Assembly: GCF_003286085.1 (NCBI RefSeq)
Contig: NW_020825294.1
Coordinates: 10,810,501 to 10,874,500, forward strand
Direction: 5' to 3'
Length of the DNA: 64,000 nucleotides
DNA from: Drosophila persimilis
Lineage: Eukaryota; Arthropoda; Insecta; Diptera; Drosophilidae
Part shown: in pieces, positions 58,147-64,000 of the stretch
Numbering within the stretch: the stretch's first letter is position 1
Layout of the letters: every line of letters begins with the position of its first letter
The notes under the pieces: generated by a model
Database searches by the model: none
What the model was told of the DNA's origin: nothing
The model's input: the letters and a program-made list of their open reading frames with translations, nothing else
Translations under genes and position numbers: made by a program

Positions 58147-59566
58147 AAATGTTTCGTCCCGATACATTTTGAAGTTCTGATAGAGCTCTAATTTCTTCTG
58201 ACAGTATTTGAATGTTGCTTTCCACTATTTCTTCTGACGGTATTCTTATTGATTTAATAAGTACAAATTTGGTTAATTTATAGCCGAAGTAAAATAACAT
58301 TAACAATATCAAAATGATTAAAAATAATGTTGTTAATGGTAAGGCCGTATTACCTAATGTTATAAGGGGATTTAAAATATTAACATTATCAAAAGAAAAT
58401 TGCTTATCATTCGATTGTATATAATCAACTAATTCAAAATCGCTATATCTATGATGCGATATATATCTTAGAATTTTACCCTTATCATTTATGTGGGTTA
58501 TATTATTTATTACAATTGTGTTGTTGAATATAAGGAGATACGATCCTAACAAAGTAGTATTGTCTACGATATTTTTGCCTGAAACTAATATGGCACCATC
58601 CTGAATGATGTCTATTTCTTTGTTTTTTTCCCTTTTTTTAGTGCAGTTGGCTTTAAAGCCATTAAGTAAATTGGTGAAACAGGTACTCTTTAAATTTATT
58701 TGTGCGTAATTGTTAAAAGTTTCACTTTTAAAATTATTCATTAAATAGTATTTCTCCTTACATTCACAAACTTTTTCACTTATAACTAACATTCCATCAT
58801 TTTGTGAGATGGCTCTTGCATGGTAAAACTTGCAAATATCTTTAATTTGAGGATATTTTATGTAAATGATTATTAAATCTGCATTTCGAATTATTTTAAC
58901 CGTTGCAATGTCCAACAGATCAGACAGTTCAACATTATGTTTTTCATGCTTATAAATGTCCTCTATTTCGTTTTTATTTAAAATTTTTGTATTGAAAATG
59001 TTTACTTTTAAGAGGGTTATGGTATCAACTAAATTTAGTAGGTCAAAAGTTATTAATTTTAAACGATGCTTTCTCAGTATCGTTTCTTCATTGAAGATGA
59101 CATTTTTTAATGAATTTGATAGCAATTCAATTTCTTTGAAAAATTTGGAATTTATTACAAATTGTTTATTATTATTTTCAGTTAATTCATTTACTTTATT
59201 TTGTATTTTCAAAAAGTCGTCATGATCAGGGCTGCCTGCTATCCATTTCCAAATGGTACCTAATTCATTTATTCCCCTTTCTTTCCGTTTTGGAACTAAT
59301 TCTGAAATCATTAATTTTAATAGACTTAAGTCCATTGATATTTCCCACTCATCGTCTGAATTAATTGATTTGTTGACATATTTGGATTCTTTATCAATTA
59401 TCTCTCTATAAAAACTCAAATTAGTAATATGGAAAAGTTCAGCGTATGTTTCATAAGTGTAAACGTCTCTGTCGTCTTTGAGCAATAGATAGTCACTATG
59501 CGTATAGTCAATTACTTCCGAAGTCGTCAATATAACAAAAGTCAGTATTAGTATATTCGCATACAT
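58145..59566 (-). CDS. env: Errantivirus envelope glycoprotein (env), intact
   Basis: 473 aa from the first ATG (59,566). The frame is open about 60 codons further upstream from a non-ATG codon. A hydrophobic signal peptide opens the protein. A basic cleavage site KRKER lies at about residues 93-97, followed by a Gly/Ile-rich stretch in fusion-peptide position, as in insect errantivirus and baculovirus F-type proteins. Several Asn-X-Ser/Thr sites and a Cys-containing central region follow, then one strong C-terminal transmembrane helix (about residues 430-452) and a short tail. By family it would mediate membrane fusion and cell-to-cell transfer. A diverged, broken relative lies at 62,813-64,000. 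Recognised by architecture, not by a database match. Confidence 0.85.
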   Translation of the reverse strand: MYANILILTFVILTTSEVIDYTHSDYLLLKDDRDVYTYETYAELFHITNLSFYREIIDKESKYVNKSINSDDEWEISMDLSLLKLMISELVPKRKERGINELGTIWKWIAGSPDHDDFLKIQNKVNELTENNNKQFVINSKFFKEIELLSNSLKNVIFNEETILRKHRLKLITFDLLNLVDTITLLKVNIFNTKILNKNEIEDIYKHEKHNVELSDLLDIATVKIIRNADLIIIYIKYPQIKDICKFYHARAISQNDGMLVISEKVCECKEKYYLMNNFKSETFNNYAQINLKSTCFTNLLNGFKANCTKKREKNKEIDIIQDGAILVSGKNIVDNTTLLGSYLLIFNNTIVINNITHINDKGKILRYISHHRYSDFELVDYIQSNDKQFSFDNVNILNPLITLGNTALPLTTLFLIILILLMLFYFGYKLTKFVLIKSIRIPSEEIVESNIQILSEEIRALSELQNVSGRNI

Positions 59567-60092
59567 TTTGAAATATCCGGTAGGGGTCGTCCTTCTTAGT
59601 TTGGCAGATCTTCGAACGGTTCTTCCTTCTTGATTTGTCTGACAGGTCTTCGAACGGGTCTTCCTTCTTAAATTTCTTTGACTGAATTTGTTTGACTGGG
59701 TCTTCTGGGGGTCTTCCTTCTTTGGCTTAGCTGATCGTTTCACTTTCTTTGTATTTTGGTTTTGTCGGTTTTGTTGGTTTTGTTTTTTAAAAACTTTGGG
59801 TTTCTTTGGTTTTTTTTTGTATTTACGAATTGCCTTGATTAGCTTTTTGTTTTATTTGTATTTTGCATTTTATTTGTATTTGTATTTGTATTTGTATTTG
59901 TATTTGTATTTGTATTTATTTTTGCACTCCCTAAGCTCCGGTTTGTTTCCTTTTTATCTCACTTTTTTTTATCTTATATCACACAGTCACTCCGCGTTTT
60001 TAAATTTGAAGGATTTATTCCATTAATTAATTGTCCTTCGGGTTTCGGCACGACGCAACACTTTTATCATTCGGTGCTTTTTATACAACGTC
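59567..60092 (-). other. Leader between PBS and env
   Basis: A-rich leader with an AAATAC hexamer repeat (about 59,876-59,918) and GAAGGAAGACC-type repeats (59,590-59,735). Only very short upstream ATG frames exist. The env frame is open upstream to about 59,760 but lacks an ATG. If the element arose from a spliced RNA, the exon junction should lie here. I could not place it. Confidence 0.5.
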
Positions 60093-60110
60093 GCCCCACG
60101 TTGGGCGCCA
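60093..60110 (-). other. Primer-binding site, tRNA-Lys type
   Basis: The minus strand reads TGGCGCCCAACGTGGGGC, the first T shared with the LTR end. TGGCGCCCAAC is complementary to the 3' end of a tRNA-Lys, as in gypsy. Confidence 0.85.
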
Positions 60111-60641
60111 ATTAAACAACTGCTGTAGCGGATTGTGTTTTTAAAAAGTTTTTATTTTACTTCGAACTTCACTGATATAGATTTAAGTAGAGGGTCACAA
60201 AGGAATTCCGGGCCAAGGGATTGCGCGATCTTAATATTTAGCTAGACTTTGCGGTGTCGCTGCTGGATCAAGACTGATTTGAACTTTCTGATCTTTGCAT
60301 CGTTGATCCCTTTCGGGAATCGTTTTTCTATAAACATTTCAATTGATTTCGTCATCCCGAGTATTGGATTTCGTCATCCAAAGAGAGAACTGTAAAAGGC
60401 CTAAAGTGCAGGATCTGCAGAAAGCCGGGAGTGAGATTGTTTATGAGAAGCCGGGTGTGGGCAAACATTGGTTTTCCATTTAGGCGAGTGTCAAAGATTG
60501 GGATTGCGGCGGGGGCGCTTGAGATTGTACATCTTAGAAATCAATTAGGCGGAGGCCCAAGATTGAAATTGTTTTCGTTTTGGGAAGCCAAAGATTGTTT
60601 ACAACTCGTATAAGAGCTCAATGGAATTGGGTACGTTAACT
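60110..60641 (-). repeat. Errantivirus 5' LTR (minus orientation)
   Basis: On the minus strand starts AGTTAACGTACCC and ends GTTTAATT, the errantivirus pattern. 532 bp. One difference noticed from the other LTR (GGGAAGCC against GGAAAGCC near 60,590/58,078). Confidence 0.93.
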
Positions 60642-61039
60642 TACACACCGTCCTCCGAAAGGTGTACACGGCTTATTTGTTGATTGACCTGTACTCCGGT
60701 ATAGTATTTCTGGTTTTCCTGGTGGATCGCCGAAGCCGCTGCTGTTGCAGTCTTTTATGCTGCCTGTCTTTTTTCTTTTTTTCCGAAGGGTCCTTGCCAT
60801 TTATTTCTTTCAAAATTTTAAATTAAACGTGGGCCTCTCTCGACACGACGTCATTCGCAGTGTTATGCGAATTGGTGGCGAGTTGCCGGTGGCTCCTCCT
60901 CCCGCTCTTTTAACTGCTCAGTTCCTTTTACAGAGCTGTTATCAATTTCCACTTTTGCAGGGCTGCCGATGCACTCAGAGTCCGTTTGTGCAGGGCTGCC
61001 GATGCACTCAGAGTGCGTTTGTGCAGGGCTGCCAATGTA
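60642..61039 (+). repeat. Unassigned repeat block, copy B, right of the errantivirus
   Basis: Resumes the copy A sequence from 43,251 (TACACACCGTCCTCCGAAAGG) to about 43,660, with three 36-bp GCAGGGCTGCC units at 60,955-61,035. Ends at TGTA/TACA where the second errantivirus begins. Confidence 0.8.
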
Positions 61040-61117
61040 AGTTAATTTTATCCTCGTTGGAAGGACAGAATAAAAACAATCCCCCACTTTGTCCATCCAA
61101 CGAGGACAAAATTAACT
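61040..61117. repeat. 78-bp fold-back piece at the errantivirus end
   Basis: AGTTAATTTTATCCTCGTTGG and, 30 bp on, its imperfect inverse ending AAAATTAACT. The outer arm equals the LTR terminus at 61,142. Confidence 0.75.
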
Positions 61118-61118
61118 A

Positions 61119-61141
61119 GTCAGGTCCCTGCTCGGGCGCCA
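61119..61141 (-). other. Primer-binding site of the second errantivirus
   Basis: The minus strand reads TGGCGCCCGAGCAGGGACC directly after the LTR end, a tRNA-Lys-type site differing from the first element's. Confidence 0.8.
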
Positions 61142-62799
61142 GTTAATTTTATCCTCGTTGGAAGGACAAAACAAAAGATTATTTTTTATTCTGTTCACTT
61201 TTTTAGCGAAGTGCTTTTATTAAATATCAGAATGCGACTGCTTAAATCTAGAATTATAATTCTTAAAGCAACCTATCGATGATCGCGGCAGAGGAACTTT
61301 GGCAGCGGCCGAATTGTTGGGTTCATCAGAATTGTTGTAGGCGGCGGCGGATTTGTAGTCATTGACCGGCAATAGGAAATCAATGTTGCTGGTCGATGTT
61401 GGGGGTGAAGAACAGCGGAATCATCAGAATTGCATTGTCGGCATTATCGCAGTCGCGACGTCGAAGACGGGGTGGGGCCGATGGTTTTCTCGTGAAGTGC
61501 TGACTTGAAGTGGAACGCATAAGCACTTCCAGAAATAAAATGTTTCGGTTCTTGTTTTCGGCAGGAAATGGTTTTTACTTTTTGTGTAAATTACAGTTGT
61601 GTTATTACAGTTGGGTAATAAACTATTGGGCAAGAATTTTTATACTTTTTATACCCGATACTCAAAATGAGTATTGGGGTATATTAGATTTGTGGTGAAA
61701 GTGGATGTGTGTAACGTCCAGAAGGAATCGTTTCCGACCCCATAAAGTATATATATTCTTGATCAGCATCAATAGCCGAGTCGATTGAGCCATGTCTGTC
61801 TGTCCGTCCGTCCGTCTGTCCGTCTGTCCGTCCCCTTCAGCGCCTAATGCTCAAAGACTATAAGAGCTAGAGCAACGATGTTTTGGATCCAGACTTCTGT
61901 GATATGTCACTGCTCCAAAAATATTTCAAAACTTTGCCCCGCCCACTTTCGCCCCCACAAAGGGCGAAAATCTGTGGCATCCACAATTTCGACGATACGA
62001 GAAAACTAAAAACGCAGAATCGTAGAAGATGACTATATCTTCTAGAGTGCAAAATCTGAACCAGATCGTATAATTATTACAGCCAGAATCACGAAAACAA
62101 TTTCACTCTTTCTCGCTCTGTCTCACTCTAACACACAGGTTTCATGGTCGGTTTTGCCAATTGCAAAATATGAGTTCAAGGATCTCAGAACCTATAAAAG
62201 CCAGAGCAACCAAATTTGGTATCCACACTCCTGTGATATCGGACCTTGACCGTTTCATGTCCAAATTTCGCCACACCCCCTTCCGCCCCCGCAAAGTACG
62301 AAAATCTGAGGCAACCACAAATCTCAGAGACTATTAAGGCTAGAGTAACCAAATTTGGTACACACACTCCTTTAAGATGTCACTATAAAACGTATATCTC
62401 AGAATTTCGCCCCACCCCCATCCGCCCCCACAAAGGACGAAAATCTGTTGCATCCACAGATTTGTGAAAACTAAAAACGCAGAATCATAGATAACGACCA
62501 TATCTATCTGATTGCTGAATCTGGATCAGATCAGATCATTTTTATAGCCAAAAGGAACAAATCAATTTGCAGTGGCTACGCAGCGCCCGACGTCACGCTC
62601 AGACTGATTTTCTGTCTCTCTCGCACGCACTCTTTGTCGTGTCGTTAAATATTAGCGGCGTCCGCCGGAGGAGAGCCATACCGACTTAGTATCGGGTATA
62701 ACCGTAGAGTTGCGGTGTCCGCAGCAACTCACAACGTTCCCCCTCGTTTTTTCTGTTTTAATTGCAAAATAAGAGTATTGAACTCTGAGGGTGTTAACT
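61142..62799 (-). repeat. Errantivirus LTR interrupted by a Helentron
   Basis: On the minus strand begins AGTTAACACCCTCAG (62,799) and ends GAGGATAAAATTAACT (61,142). AATAAAAG near 61,211-61,218 is a plausible poly(A) signal. The insert 61,649-62,750 splits it 49 bp from its start. Confidence 0.75.
61649..62750 (+). mobile_element. DINE-1-like non-autonomous Helentron, full length, in the LTR
   Basis: 5' end TTTATACCCGATACTC. Subterminal inverted pair TATACCCGATACT and AGTATCGGGTATA. 3' hairpin GAGTTGCGG-TGT-CCGCAGCAACTC, then CAACGTTCCCCCTCGT and T's. No target-site duplication, flanked by T runs, as Helentrons insert at TT. This is the cleanest copy in the window (1,102 bp). Confidence 0.92.
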
Positions 62800-62810
62800 C
62801 TTCCCCTCTT
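62800..62810 (-). other. Polypurine tract of the second errantivirus
   Basis: AAGAGGGGAAG on the minus strand immediately before AGTTAAC. Confidence 0.8.
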
Positions 62811-62812
62811 AT

Positions 62813-64000
62813 TTAATTTGTCCTCAAATGATTTTTAGAAATATGGTATGTTATTAAATTTGTGTTTGTTGATATATTTGTATCGGTTTTCATTTTTATG
62901 TCGGGTATCTCTGGAGGAATGTTGAGTATCACTTTTTGGGGTTTTCGACACGCATGTGATATTATGATCAGTATTATTGCAATTGTAAATATCGTAATAA
63001 GAGTCATGCTGTTTATTGAGGAGTGAGTTTGAAGGAAGTTTAGGTGTTTCGAATTGTTGATGTGAAGTTCTGCGAGTGCTTTGAGCGAAAGTATTTTTTT
63101 TTTGTGCGTTTTTCTTGCAATGGGCCTACTTGTACCATTGGAGTTTGTGGTTTGGTTATAGTTTTGTGAATGTTTGTAAATTTCTTTTCGTTAATGCTTT
63201 TCGTATCGTTCCAGTACTTTAGTAAGTACGTGCCCTTTAGTTTTTCATAGCCGTATTGCGATTGTATTGTTCCGTTGAAGTTAGTTAGGAGGAGTGAGTC
63301 GGAATCTATTTCTTCTATAGGTTCGATGTGTTCTGCATTGCTGTAGTTACACGAGGAATCTTTCCCTATCATTAATCTGCTAATACAGTTATCGTGGTTT
63401 AAGTTGATTACATTATTTGTTTTGCAAATTTTTACGTTATAGTAGTCTTTACATGGCTTATTAATTCCATAAGTGCTCAATTTGTTAATAAATATTTCTT
63501 GGAAGGAAGCATATATTAACAATGAGGTTTCTTCGGACGACAGGTCGAATGATGATATCTTTATAGGTTTCTTTTTCTAAGTTAGGGATCTTAATAGTAT
63601 AGAGTAGTGTGTTTTTATTATATAAAATTGAGACGTCTGCAAATTAAGCATTTCTTCTATTGAATTGAGTGGGGTTAGTAATTCTTTAAAATTTTCTTTA
63701 ATTGTATCTATTTCGTTTTCGTTAAGAAGGAATGTGTTTACTATATTTATTTTTGCCCATTGAGTTGCATATTTTACATTGTTTAGCTCTTCTTTTAGAA
63801 GTCGGGCCTGAATTTGTAAACTGATGGCTATTTCGTTGCTGAATGAATTGTCTTTCTTTATTGTATTCAAGAGTCTATTATTTGTATTTCTGTAAGTTTT
63901 TTTATTCGTTTCTCAAATTTTGTATTTATTACTATTTGCTTATTATAATTTGAAATGATATCATTAAGATTATTTTGGATCATATTTAGATCCGCATGAT
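62813..64000 (-). pseudogene. env: Errantivirus env, broken, 5' end outside the window
   Basis: Three pieces. 63,870-63,577 shows the NxFNTxxLNxNEI-type block also found in the intact env. A single in-frame TAG at 63,577-63,579 is followed by the same frame to 63,040. A frameshift then leads to 63,007-62,813, with a hydrophobic helix (IFTIAIILIIIS). It is diverged from the env at 58-59.6 kb, so the two elements belong to different families. Confidence 0.75.

Larger units (their letters stand above)
57603..60641 (-). mobile_element. Errantivirus (gypsy-type) insertion with env only
   Basis: Complete insertion of 3,039 bp: two 532-bp LTRs, TACA duplicated at 57,599-57,602 and 60,642-60,645, a PBS inside the 5' LTR and a PPT inside the 3' LTR, all in minus orientation. 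Between PBS and PPT are a leader of about 500 bp and an intact env. There is no trace of gag, protease, RT or integrase. The site is empty at 43,251-43,254 in the sister duplicate. Confidence 0.93.
61040..64000 (-). mobile_element. Second errantivirus, truncated by the window edge
   Basis: Minus orientation: broken env (64,000-62,813), PPT (62,810-62,800), an LTR split by a Helentron (62,799-62,751 and 61,648-61,142, about 556 bp in all), a PBS (61,141-61,119), then a 78-bp fold-back piece ending in a copy of the LTR terminus at 61,040, next to TACA. The layout env-PPT-LTR-PBS means internal sequence on both sides of one LTR, as in a tandem or recombined provirus. Confidence 0.8.

Noticed and set aside
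59567..59743. Lys/Arg-rich extension of env upstream of its ATG
   Set aside because: It begins at a GTG codon and is coded by short DNA repeats; the first ATG at 59,566 is directly followed by the signal peptide. A spliced upstream start remains possible.
1..64000. tRNA, rRNA or snRNA genes
   Set aside because: No cloverleaf, box A/B pair or rRNA-like stretch was recognised by eye. The tRNA-Lys-like strings near 60,100 and 61,130 are primer-binding sites.

Overview
The window is Drosophila nuclear DNA. The genes are short-intron, GC-rich coding units in a fly arrangement, and the repeats are Drosophila families: DINE-1-like Helentrons, gypsy-type errantiviruses, a CR1-like LINE and a Tc1-like element. 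The gene content (Mtr4, Gliotactin, Ku80) points to Muller element B, the counterpart of D. melanogaster 35D. I cannot name the species from sequence alone; an obscura-group fly is a guess.

The left third (about 1-21,800) is gene-rich. In order it holds Mtr4 (+; nuclear exosome helicase), Gliotactin (-; septate-junction cholinesterase-like adhesion protein) with an intronless OCA2/P-protein-like transporter (+) nested in one intron, a dead Tc1-like transposon, a leucine carboxyl methyltransferase (+) and Ku80 (-). Splice sites could be read for all of these genes. Mtr4 and Ku80 carry the same roughly 60-100 bp promoter cassette (motif 1, motif-6-like and DRE-like words) in opposite orientation.

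From about 22 kb to the end the window is almost entirely mobile DNA. Two CR1-like LINEs lie on the minus strand, one broken and one with both ORFs intact and a TGATG stop-start junction. After them come several DINE-1-like non-autonomous Helentrons, one pair arranged as a palindrome. Next is a dead endonuclease-type Helentron (N-terminal repeats, DUF6570-like, HUH Rep, helicase remnant, endonuclease) followed by a P-element/THAP-type transposase gene. This block of about 8.4 kb is duplicated in direct orientation (about 35.3-43.66 kb and 47.0-61.04 kb) with its inactivating lesions shared. The second copy has since gained a 126-bp coding-minisatellite expansion (about 9 to about 31 units), a 36-bp repeat expansion, and two errantivirus insertions.

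The most notable object is a 3,039-bp errantivirus insertion (57,603-60,641). It has two 532-bp LTRs, a primer-binding site, a polypurine tract, a TACA target duplication and an intact env, but no gag or pol. It looks like a reverse-transcribed spliced env RNA, or a precise internal deletion. A second errantivirus, with a broken env and a Helentron inside its LTR, runs off the right edge.
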